Assembly (NCBI RefSeq): GCF_003002825.1
Contig: NZ_PVTE01000036.1
Coordinates: 1 to 49,097 of the forward strand
Direction: 5' to 3'
DNA: 49,097 nucleotides
Source of the DNA: Spirosoma oryzae
GTDB lineage: Bacteria; Bacteroidota; Bacteroidia; Cytophagales; Spirosomataceae
How positions within the stretch are numbered: position 1 is the first letter of the stretch; each line of letters opens with the position of its first letter. This document shows positions 1 through 7,256 of this stretch, piece after piece. The notes beneath the pieces were generated by a model, which was not told where the DNA came from, made no database searches, and saw nothing but the letters and a program-made list of their open reading frames with translations. The translations under genes and the position numbers were made by a program.

Positions 1-56
1 GCCCCCACCAAGCGTTGAAGTTTATGACCCCAGTTGAATACCGGCAGGCGGCCTAG
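1..56 (+). pseudogene. IS transposase, C-terminal tail only
   Basis: From base 3 the frame reads PHQALKFMTPVEYRQAA and then TAG. This is the typical end of an rve-type (IS3/IS481-like) transposase, where 'RPHQAL...TP.EY' closes the integrase core. Only the last 17 codons fall inside the window, so the element continues to the left. An IS-end-like sequence follows about 9 bp later (65-95). The subgroup cannot be told from this little sequence. Confidence 0.7.
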
Positions 57-64
57 ACTCCAGT

Positions 65-95
65 CAAAACTGGCTCACCGAAGGGGGTAAGGACA
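65..95 (+). repeat. Terminal inverted repeat of the IS at the window start
   Basis: The 31 bases ending in GGACA at 95 reappear in opposite orientation at 41720-41750, where 29 of 31 positions match by eye. The shared core is CTGGCTCACCGAA. Its place just after a transposase stop codon, together with a second copy elsewhere, identifies it as the outer end of an insertion sequence. The boundary at 95 is inferred from where the similarity stops. Confidence 0.65.
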
Positions 96-302
96 TAGTG
101 GCTAGAATTGCCGTAAAAGGTGTCTAATCAGTAGATAAGCATTCATTACTGACCGTCTCTGGATGTTACCAGTATCTGTCGTTTTACCGCATTTGCAAAA
201 TCGCCTGTTCGATAGGTGGGGCTGGCGTTTGCACTTACTTTAAAACTTATTGATTTTCAAATGGTTACATAGACAGTTCAATCTGCATAGATTTGGTAAA
301 AG

Positions 303-330
303 CGCCGCCTGGCTGGGTGGCGTTTTCTTT
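303..330 (+). terminator. Rho-independent terminator-like hairpin
   Basis: CGCCGCC (303-309), a 6-nt loop and GGTGGCG (316-322) form a 7-bp stem with one G-T pair. TTTTCTTT follows directly (323-330), so it acts on the plus strand. No upstream gene is recognised. Confidence 0.55.
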
Positions 331-377
331 GACAACATAGTTAGTAGAACAGTTACATCATGTAGAATAAACAGACG

Positions 378-405
378 CCCCGGCCTTAGCCGGGGTTTTC
401 TTTTT
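378..405 (+). terminator. Rho-independent terminator
   Basis: CCCCGGC, loop CTTA, GCCGGGG, then TTTTCTTTTT. This is a textbook 7-bp GC stem with a tetraloop and U-tract, reading on the plus strand. Confidence 0.75.
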
Positions 406-701
406 AGAGTGGTAGTATGCTATCTGGCAAACATGAGTCATCCTGCATTTTGAGATTGACTTAAAAAGCGAAAACCTTCCGAATTTAGTAATGCGAACGA
501 CTAACCGGAAGCGTGTGCTACAGACAGTAGTCGACAATTATTGAAACAAGTCGACTCTTTGAAGAAGCTCACGAATACAAGCACTCTTTCGTTTCATAAA
601 TCGCTCGCCCGTGAGACGAATGGGTGTTTCGGAATGTATGTTTCTCAAACTAGGCATATTTTTACCCCGGTGGACTTGATTGGTAACCTTGTCCACGCGT
701 C

Positions 702-748
702 CCCTACGTATCGGTTCTCCAACCTGACGCGTAGGGAGTTTTGTTTTT
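702..748 (+). terminator. Rho-independent terminator-like hairpin
   Basis: CCCTACG (702-708) pairs with CGTAGGG (730-736). An inner GGTT/AACC step (713-716/721-724) stacks inside, and TTTTGTTTTT follows at 739-748. It reads on the plus strand, 33 bp before the IS3 left end. Confidence 0.6.
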
Positions 749-876
749 GACAGTTGACTACCTGATTTTCCCTGCTGGGTTGGACTTTCTACATTTGACT
801 AGAGACGGTTTTTAGGCACATTTGGGGGCAAACCCGAAAGTACCCATGAAAAAAAGACCGCAACGGCGGACCGTGT

Positions 877-1164
877 GTGTTTGACGAGACGTTTAGAAAA
901 ATGGCCGTCGAGCTGTCCTATGCAAAAGGCTCTGTACAGGAGGCTGCCTACGAACTTGGTATAGACTCTAGTCGGATTACCAAATGGCGGCAGACTCATA
1001 AAAGCCCCGGCCAACTCACCACTACTGCCAACGGGCTGACTCAGGAGCAGCAACTGATCAGGCGACTGCAAAAGGAACTGAAAGAAGCTGAGCTTGAACG
1101 AGATATCTTAAAAAAGGCGGTCAGCATCTTCTCCAAGGGCGACAGGAAATCTTCCGATTTATAG
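877..1164 (+). CDS. IS3-family OrfA (helix-turn-helix protein)
   Basis: OrfA of IS3 elements binds the terminal repeats and is fused to OrfB by -1 frameshifting to make the active transposase. The 95-residue product has the HTH_Tnp_1 pattern: helix-turn-helix around residues 15-40 (EAAYELGID, ITKWRQ), then a leucine-rich coiled coil (QLIRRLQKEL to DILKKAVSIF). Start is GTG at 877. An upstream ATG at 846 is in another frame and is stopped by the TGA at 882, in both this copy and the one at 28322, so the native start may have been lost. A6G at 1110-1116 is a candidate slippery site. Confidence 0.75.
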   Translation: MFDETFRKMAVELSYAKGSVQEAAYELGIDSSRITKWRQTHKSPGQLTTTANGLTQEQQLIRRLQKELKEAELERDILKKAVSIFSKGDRKSSDL

Positions 1165-2073
1165 CGGAACACGCCAGCCAGTATCCTACGGTCCGCCGCG
1201 CGGTTGAGAAGATGTGTAAGGTACTGAATGTGAGTAGCAGTGGCTACTACTATTGGCGTAAACACCCGGTCGGTGTCAGGCAGATAAAACACGATCAGTT
1301 ACTGACACATATCCGGCAAGTTCACACACAAAGTCAGGGCCGGTATGGCAGTCCTCGGATCGCCAACGAGTTGCGGGATCGGGGCGTGAAGACTTCATAA
1401 CCGGGTGGCCCGGCTCATGCGTAAAGAAGCTATTCGCAGTATCATGTACAAGAAGTACCGGGTTCAGACTACCAACTCAACGCATAATTATCCAGTAGCC
1501 AAGAACTTGTTAAACAGAGAGTTTACGGCAGAAAGGCCTGGCCAGAATCGGACCGCCGATGCGGTGGGTATCTGATATTACGTACATTCCCACGGATGAA
1601 GGCTGGTTATACTTGACCACCGTGCTGGATCTAGCGGACCGAAAAGTGATTGGTTGGGCATTGAGTGATAGTCTCAAAGCGGTTGATACGAGTGTGGCAG
1701 CATGGCGTATGGCGCTCAAAAACAGGGCGGTACAAGGCCAATTGCTTTTTCATTCGGATCAGGGTGTCCAATATGCCTGCACTGAGTTTCAGACTCAGTT
1801 GAAGGGTTTACCCGTGATACAAAGTATGACGGGGCCGCCCGTGCGGTCGAAAAGGCAACTGCTGGGATAACGCGGTAGCGGAGAGTTTTTTCAAAACATT
1901 TAAAAGTGAATTGGTAAATCATGTCGAATTCAAGACGCGGGCTGAAGCTCGATTAGCCACCTTTGAGTACATTGAGGTATGGTATAATCGCCGACGACGG
2001 CATTCAAGCCTGCATTACCAGACCCCGGCGCAACAAGAGTCCTATTTTTACACCGCTCCGATGGCTGCTTGAA
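1144..2073 (+). pseudogene. IS3-family OrfB (DDE transposase), frame-broken
   Basis: Pieces in changing frames rebuild an OrfB: IAEHASQYP, then VEKMCKVLNVSSSGYYYWR (HTH_21), then WVSDITYIPTDEGWLYLTTV and FHSDQGVQY (first two catalytic Asp), then GNCWDNAVAESFF (catalytic Glu) and YNRRRRHSSLHYQTP. The frame breaks near 1397, at 1550-1562 and at 1829-1853. Five extra codons at 1188-1202 separate YP from VEKMC, which are normally contiguous. The inserts at 1188, 1550 and 1829 share a GC-rich pattern (see findings). Function is lost as written. Confidence 0.85.
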
Positions 2074-2385
2074 AAAATCTCCAGTGTACTGTTGCAAGTC
2101 CAAGGGCTATCAGTGTAGTAATCATAATACCATGCAGGAAAATCCGCCTGTAGTGTTAGAACAGGTTTAGCCATTTCCCATAAAGGAGAATGAGACTTAG
2201 CTTAAGCCAGCAAAATAGGGTTTTGCATTTAAAGGGTCCTTAGAGCCTGCTTAGAAAAGGCTTAGAGTAATCCTGAAAGGTATTCATCTCATTCAACGCC
2301 TGTTTTCGTAGGGCACACACATGATCGTGTACAATTAAATGACGGTTTTCACACAAAACCAGCTAATTCAAGTGACGGTTACTTG

Positions 2386-2835
2386 TTACTGGAAACTCCG
2401 TAGATGCAGGCACCGCTTCCAGTAGGCTACGATCAGAAGCAGCTCTGCCTGCAAATCGGCGAACCTCTCTCCTTTTAGATGATACCCTTGAATCGTGCCC
2501 TGGTAAGCCTTCTCGACGAGTTCTTTGGTCGACCAGGTTGAGAAATAAACAAACGGAATCGCTTTCAGACGAAGCACCGGGTCGGCATCAATCCGATCCC
2601 GTAATTCAAATCCGTCCATGCCCGGCATGATTATATCGCACAAAATAACCAACGGTACTTCATTGGTCGTCTGTAAGTAGGCCAGGGCTTGCTGACCGTT
2701 TGTAAAAAAGCGAACTGGGTTACGAATTGAGGCTAGCCTGAGGGCTTTTTCGACTAAGTAGTGATAGTCAATATCATTCTCAATATGAATGATGGGCATT
2801 TGGTCGAATGGATCGACGTTGGTTGAATCAACCAT
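2386..2835 (-). CDS. Single-domain response regulator (Rcp type)
   Basis: The 149-residue protein is one receiver domain with no output domain. The acidic pocket is around E19/D21/D23, the phosphoacceptor is D67 in CDIIMPGMDG, the switch S/T is at 99-100 and the conserved Lys is K121. Rcp-type regulators pass phosphate between proteins rather than bind DNA. It starts 47 bp after the stop of the kinase at 2883-5393 on the same strand, so the two are probably co-transcribed and form a pair. Confidence in family is high; its downstream target is unknown. Confidence 0.9.
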   Translation of the reverse strand: MVDSTNVDPFDQMPIIHIENDIDYHYLVEKALRLASIRNPVRFFTNGQQALAYLQTTNEVPLVILCDIIMPGMDGFELRDRIDADPVLRLKAIPFVYFSTWSTKELVEKAYQGTIQGYHLKGERFADLQAELLLIVAYWKRCLHLRSFQ

Positions 2836-2882
2836 TAGGTACGGGGAAAAGGATTCGTTGAGTGCACGCGTATTGGTAGAAG

Positions 2883-5393
2883 TCAGGCAGGTAAGTACAC
2901 GCAGAATGTGGCTCCCTGCCCCAGACGGCTGTTGGCAGTGATACCCCCGCCGTGATTTTCGACCACCCGCTGACAGATCGACAGGCCCACGCCCGTACCC
3001 GCATACTCACTTCGGCCATTGAGCTGCTGAAACACTTGAAAAATACGATCCAGATATTTTTTGTCGAAGCCGATGCCGTCATCGGTCACGCTGATCTGGT
3101 GATAGAACGGAGCCACGGTGGCGGGTCGGACGTCAAGGGGCAACTCAGCGACGGAACGATAGAAATAGTCGACATGGATTTGGGGCGAATGGTCCGGCTC
3201 GGCAAATTTGATGGCGTTATCCAGCAGGTTGCCAAACAGCAGCCCTAGTTGCGGCTTATCACCTCTGGCTATGGGTAGTTCATCGACCGTAATCCGGGCA
3301 CCGGTTTGCTGAATCACTTCGTGCATTCCTGCAATGACGCCTGCCATGATTGCATCCAGCGACACCGGGTCGAATACCTGCTGACGGGTGGACACGCAGG
3401 AGTAAGTCAGCAAATCCCGAATCAGCGCCGACATGCGCGCGGCCGCGTTGGTGATGCGGAGTAAATGATCACCGACCGAGGGTTCGGTGTGATCGGCCAG
3501 TTGTCCCCCCAGCAGGTCACCAAATGCCTGAATCTTCCGCAGGGGCTCTTGCAAATCGTGGCTGGCCACCTGGGCGAACTGCTGCAGGTTATCGTTCGAG
3601 CGTTGCAGATCCTGATTGGCCAGCAACAACTCCTGGGTGCGGGTTTGCACCCGGTTGTCTAGATCAGCGGTTAGGTCCCGGTAGCGCTGTTCGCTTAGCT
3701 GGAGTTGCTGACGGGCGATGTAGGTATCGGTGATATCGACGGCCATGTTTAGAATGGCGTATACCTGCCCCTGCCCATCCCGCAAGGGTTGGTAAACGAA
3801 ATTGTACCAGCGGGTCTGCAGCCGACCATCGATCAGCAACCGGGCGGACTGTTCGGCGGTATGGTAGGTTTTTCCCGTTGCGTAGACGACGTTCAATAGC
3901 GGAATGAAGGGCTGATCGGCTAGTTCGGGCAGTGCCTCAGCTAGCTTCTGACCGATCACGGCCTTGGTTTTGCCCCACAGGTTAATCATCACATCGTTAG
4001 CCAGTGTGATAAGCAGATCGGCGGTTTCGTAGACGGCAATAGCAAAGGGAGCATCGGCTACCAGACTACGAAAACGTAACTCACTTTTATTAATTTCCTG
4101 CCGGGCCAGCACTTGCCCGGTTACCTCGACGGCCAGAATCAGAATCCCGGTAATCTGCTCATCAGCGGCCCGGATGGGGGAATAGCTGAAGTCGAAATAA
4201 ACATTCTCCAGCCTACCCTGCCGGACAAGTTTGGCCAGCACCGCCGTCCCATGGAAGGGAAGGCCTGTCTCGTAGACGTTTTCCATGATCGCCATGAAGG
4301 GCTGCCCTTCCAGCTCCGGCAGCGCGTCAACGAGGGGTTTGCCCACGACCGAAGGGTCTTTGCCCCACACCTCCAACAGACGCTCGTTGCCTAGTTCGAC
4401 GATCATATCCCGGCCCTTGAGTTGACCGATGGCCATGGGTGCCTGCTCGACAATGGTCCGAAACCGGGCTTCCCGCTCGGCAAGCTGCTGGCGAGTAATA
4501 ACCTGACTCGTTACATCCAAAGCGACATTGATGACGCCATAGATCTGGCCTTTTTCATCAACAAGCGGATTGTAGGCGTGGTTGAACCAGACTTGTTTTG
4601 GCTGGCCGTTTTCGATAACCAGCGCCACGCCTTCCTGGTGCAGAAACGGCTCGCCCGTATCGAAGACGTGTTGTAGCTGGGCCAGAAACGGCTGGCCTTC
4701 CAGTTCAGGCATGGCCGTGTGCAAGGTGTTGCCGATCACGGCGTCGTCTTTGCCCCAGATCGCCAGCATGGGTGGGTTGACCTGCTGGATGATCATGTCG
4801 CGGCCAACGAAAACCGCCGTGGCCGCTGGTGTTGCCATGACTAGATCCTGAAAGCGAGCTTCGCTCGCCCGGAGTTGCCGCTGCAAGCGGGCTTGTTGAA
4901 TCGTCTTTCGGCGCGCCGTCAGCAAGTTTACCACCTGCCTGGACAAAATCTTCAGGGCCGCTAACTGCCCCCCATCGAGCTGACGCACCTGGGAGTCAAT
5001 CACGCAGAGTGACCCCATCGCCAGGCCGTCTTCATCTACCAGGGGTTCGCCGGCGTAAAAGACAATGTTAGGTTCGCCCGTAACGAGTGGATTGTGCCGG
5101 AAGCGTTCATCCTTGCGGGCGTCGGTAACAATCAGTGGCGTAGACGCGACGGGGATGTTGTGGGCACAGAATGAATCCTGGCGTGGGGTTTGGCTGAAGG
5201 CCAGTCCCCGTTTGGCTTTGAACCATTGCCGTTGCCCATCAACCAGGGTAATAAGTGCTACTGGGGTGCCGCAGATCTGGGCCGCCAGCAGGGTGATATC
5301 CTCGTATTCCTGTTCGGGTAGGGAATCTAAAATGTCATAGCTTTCCAGTGCGGCCAATCGCTTAGTTTCCTCATTCGACGGGAGCGTATTCAT
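2883..5393 (-). CDS. GAF-PAS-PAS-PAS sensor histidine kinase
   Basis: An 836-residue soluble kinase without membrane segments. Residues 15-165 form a GAF domain of the type common in Bacteroidota and cyanobacterial kinases (LESYDILDS, DSFCAHN). Three similar PAS domains follow (about 178-300, 305-430, 437-560), each with a GK(D/T)..VIG-like motif. A linker coiled coil (570-605) leads to the DHp H-box SHDLQEP with H612. The ATPase has the N-box NLLDNAIKF (722-730), DDGIGF (771-776) and GTGVGLSI. There is no attached receiver; the regulator 47 bp downstream fills that role. A paralogue with two PAS domains lies at 41844-44099. Confidence 0.93.
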   Translation of the reverse strand: MNTLPSNEETKRLAALESYDILDSLPEQEYEDITLLAAQICGTPVALITLVDGQRQWFKAKRGLAFSQTPRQDSFCAHNIPVASTPLIVTDARKDERFRHNPLVTGEPNIVFYAGEPLVDEDGLAMGSLCVIDSQVRQLDGGQLAALKILSRQVVNLLTARRKTIQQARLQRQLRASEARFQDLVMATPAATAVFVGRDMIIQQVNPPMLAIWGKDDAVIGNTLHTAMPELEGQPFLAQLQHVFDTGEPFLHQEGVALVIENGQPKQVWFNHAYNPLVDEKGQIYGVINVALDVTSQVITRQQLAEREARFRTIVEQAPMAIGQLKGRDMIVELGNERLLEVWGKDPSVVGKPLVDALPELEGQPFMAIMENVYETGLPFHGTAVLAKLVRQGRLENVYFDFSYSPIRAADEQITGILILAVEVTGQVLARQEINKSELRFRSLVADAPFAIAVYETADLLITLANDVMINLWGKTKAVIGQKLAEALPELADQPFIPLLNVVYATGKTYHTAEQSARLLIDGRLQTRWYNFVYQPLRDGQGQVYAILNMAVDITDTYIARQQLQLSEQRYRDLTADLDNRVQTRTQELLLANQDLQRSNDNLQQFAQVASHDLQEPLRKIQAFGDLLGGQLADHTEPSVGDHLLRITNAAARMSALIRDLLTYSCVSTRQQVFDPVSLDAIMAGVIAGMHEVIQQTGARITVDELPIARGDKPQLGLLFGNLLDNAIKFAEPDHSPQIHVDYFYRSVAELPLDVRPATVAPFYHQISVTDDGIGFDKKYLDRIFQVFQQLNGRSEYAGTGVGLSICQRVVENHGGGITANSRLGQGATFCVYLPA

Positions 5394-5869
5394 CCAGTGT
5401 ATAAGTAACAGTTACGCTGGTAAAAATACAGCGAAGTCAGTACACTATCCAACTAGGCTACTGGCTAAATCGGGACGTGATAAACGACGACAATACCCAC
5501 TGTTTAAGGTTGTTTGAATCAACGAAGGTAGTAGATCAGGCAAGGCCACCAGCAGCTACGAACAGCCTGATTAATCTATTTTTCTTACGCTGCTGCGTTC
5601 TCCATACTCCATTATCGTGCTCATCAACGCTCATTTGCGCTATATAGACGCTCTAGTTTGTCACCTACCTATTTTAAGCAGGCCTTTTCATAATCGAAAC
5701 GCCCCAACCAGTTACGGTTGGGGCGTTTCGATTATCGACGAGTCAGAAAAAAAAAAGCTTGGTATTGTAGCCAGGCTACTGGTATTGGCATACGGCTCCA
5801 GGCTACTACTATATTTAGCCACGTCTGTGCCGTATTCACAAGAAAACGCTTAAACCTGGTCGTTTGGCC
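5394..5869. other. 476-bp intergenic stretch with one strong hairpin
   Basis: Upstream region of the kinase at 2883-5393. The only open frame of note (5617-5853, plus) runs through a 19-bp perfect inverted repeat and is not convincing. The stretch contains that hairpin and an A-rich run (5747-5757); nothing else is recognised. Confidence 0.5.
5691..5734. terminator. 19-bp perfect inverted repeat, bidirectional terminator-like
   Basis: TAATCGAAACGCCCCAACC (5691-5709), loop AGTTAC and GGTTGGGGCGTTTCGATTA (5716-5734). The stem is perfect over 19 bp. An A-run lies 13 bp to the right and a short T-run to the left, so it could end transcription from either side, for instance minus-strand transcripts from 5870-6058. 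Confidence 0.6.
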
Positions 5870-6058
5870 TTAGAGTCCAATTTGCGCCTGAATGAAGGCA
5901 TGGAATTGAACGGTCAGCTGTTGGTCGATTACCTCGGCTGCGATGGCCTGGGAATGGACCAAATCAGTCCAAGAGCGTCCAATGGCGAAGGTTTCCAGTA
6001 AGTCGGCTAGTAACTCGTCCGATAACGCATCAATATCAAAGCCAAGGCGATCAGTCAT
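5870..6058 (-). CDS. Small hypothetical acidic protein
   Basis: A 62-residue frame rich in Asp, Glu, Leu and Ala, predicted mostly helical (LSDELLADLLETFAIG). I recognise no family. A hairpin follows its stop at 135 bp. No clear ribosome binding site is seen, which is normal in Bacteroidota. It could be a real small protein or a chance frame. Confidence 0.3.
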   Translation of the reverse strand: MTDRLGFDIDALSDELLADLLETFAIGRSWTDLVHSQAIAAEVIDQQLTVQFHAFIQAQIGL

Positions 6059-6294
6059 AAACTGGCGAGTGATAGCACTAAAATAAGTTTGTCAAGACCC
6101 CACCAATAACAAGGCCAAACACAAGGCTGCGCCAGTAACTGGCCCTAACAGATCAGATTGAGTGTCATTCATCGGTGGTACTTCGTGATGCCTTATCAAC
6201 CTCGTTAGGCGCTTTAGGGATTCAAGCAAATAGTGCGTCGACTACCAATACTACTGAGATCCGATATAAATACATCCTCTTGTTTCGTCTCAGA

Positions 6295-6666
6295 AAATGC
6301 TCATTCATCATTCAGGCCGGGGTGTCCAGTATAGTTCAGGGGCTCATGTAGCCCGGCTTCGGAAAGCAGGCATTGGAATTATTATGACCGTATCCGGCAA
6401 TCCCACCCGCTCGGCCGGAGCTTTCTCGACGCTCCGGCCGAGCGGGTGTTTCGTAGTTTGAAGTACGACTTCCGGCTGCATGGCTTTGTTGATTTTGGCT
6501 TGGCCGAGACAGCCGTTGGACAAGCCATTCGGACTTATAATTCGCTGCGCCCCCATGCATCACTGGATTGCCAGACCGCACCGGCGGCCCGGTCCAAATC
6601 AGGCTCACCGGCAAGTTGGTCATCAGCGGCTAAAGTGGTATTCTTACAGCGGCGGCCGCCTTTGTA
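6295..6666 (+). pseudogene. IS3-family OrfB remnant (C-terminal third)
   Basis: The first frame reads HHSGRGVQYSSGAHVARLRK and ends with MTVSGN; another frame continues AERVFRSLKYDF and YNSLRPHASLDCQT. Together they give the last part of an rve transposase: second catalytic Asp region (HSDRG changed to HSGRG), the catalytic Glu region and the tail. The CYDN-type residues expected between SGN and AERVF are replaced by the inverted arm of a palindrome (6404-6448), which also shifts the frame. The remainder of the element is missing and the insert truncates the neighbouring gene at 6667-6798. Confidence 0.8.
6404..6448. repeat. 18-bp perfect palindrome inside the transposase remnant
   Basis: CACCCGCTCGGCCGGAGC (6404-6421), a 9-nt spacer and its exact complement GCTCCGGCCGAGCGGGTG (6431-6448). 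The right arm is the original coding sequence for A-P-A-E-R-V; the left arm is an inverted copy of it standing where C-Y-D-N is expected. Confidence 0.85.
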
Positions 6667-6798
6667 GACTATTTCAGTAGCATACGAAAGCCCTACAATA
6701 GACCTTCTTTTCAGCCGATATTTCACAAATAATTCTTCCACAATGACCAGCAGTATGATGATAATACCAGAAACAATGGCAATGAGGAGATGCTCCAT
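6667..6798 (-). pseudogene. N-terminal piece of a small membrane protein, cut by the IS remnant
   Basis: The frame from ATG 6798 begins MEHLLIAIVSGIIIILLVIV, one strong transmembrane helix, then a basic segment (KYRLKRR). After about 46 residues it runs into the reverse strand of the IS3 remnant, where the sequence stops looking like protein (open to 6535). It starts 14 bp after the stop at 6813 and would be the last gene of the minus-strand block. Family unknown. Confidence 0.5.
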
Positions 6799-6812
6799 TT
6801 ATAAAGTTTACG

Positions 6813-7238
6813 TTATGCTGTCGGATAAGACTCGCCAGTCGCTGGTTGCTGGACGTTCTGGAGGCTGGTAACGCTGCCCTGACTTCCTCCCTGAATGACC
6901 GTAAACGAACCATCGGTTTCCAGCACAACCGCTGTTACGTCTTCCAGCCGGGCCACGCCTGAACCGCGTATGGCGGCCAGGACTTCCCCCTCGGCAACCC
7001 GCTCCCGGCGCAACGCCAGCCAGAGATATTGCCCCTGGTGAAGCAGCAAAGTAGGTTCACTTTTTATTACCCGCTGAAACCAGGGCCAGCGGATGGACAG
7101 CCAGGCAACGCTGTATTGCAGGGCAATCAGCAGGGCCAACGCAGTAAGGCCATCGGCCAGGCCCGTTTGCCGCGAGATAAGAATAGTCGATAAGGTCGAA
7201 CCCAGCGAGACCGTTACGACCAGGTCAAAGGCGTTCAT
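6813..7238 (-). CDS. DUF421 (YetF-like) membrane protein, C-terminal part
   Basis: DUF421/YetF proteins are small inner-membrane proteins with three helices and a cytoplasmic domain; some are linked to stress and spores, and the biochemical role is unclear. The 141 residues start MNAFDLVVTVSLGSTLSTIL and continue with ALALLIALQYSVAWLS and LLLHQGQYLWLAL..RV.EGEVLAAIRGSG, all family hallmarks. The first helix is not here: it is encoded in frame upstream (7379-7260) and separated only by a TGA at 7257-7259. The codons after that stop read KRTLSK, matching the family's GKRTLSKMNAFD. As written this is a truncated protein or one half of a broken gene. Confidence 0.75.
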   Translation of the reverse strand: MNAFDLVVTVSLGSTLSTILISRQTGLADGLTALALLIALQYSVAWLSIRWPWFQRVIKSEPTLLLHQGQYLWLALRRERVAEGEVLAAIRGSGVARLEDVTAVVLETDGSFTVIQGGSQGSVTSLQNVQQPATGESYPTA

Positions 7239-7256
7239 TTTCGAGAGGGTACGTTT

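Larger units (their letters stand above)
96..780. other. 685 bp without a convincing gene; three terminator-like hairpins
   Basis: The short open frames here (250-453, 541-750) run straight through hairpins with T-tracts and resemble no protein I know, so I do not call them. What can be seen is three successive plus-strand hairpin plus T-tract structures, listed separately, between two IS elements. Small RNA genes are possible but unproven. Confidence 0.5.
781..2103 (+). mobile_element. IS3-family insertion sequence, full length but broken
   Basis: The left end TGGACTTTCTACATTTGACT (781-800) and the reverse complement of the right end, TGGACTTGCAACAGTACACT, are imperfect terminal repeats. 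The element is 1323 bp with an OrfA/OrfB layout, all typical of IS3. The left 370 bp recur at 28341-28710, and about 61 bp of the right end recur at 41659-41719. I see no convincing target-site duplication. OrfB carries several frame breaks, so the copy is probably immobile unless helped by another copy. Confidence 0.85.

Noticed and set aside
250..750. Short plus-strand open frames at 250-453 and 541-750
   Set aside because: They contain terminator hairpins with T-tracts, start and end arbitrarily and resemble no protein.
5617..5853. 78-codon frame encoding a hydrophobic tail
   Set aside because: It reads through a 19-bp perfect hairpin and an A-run; its composition is not coherent.
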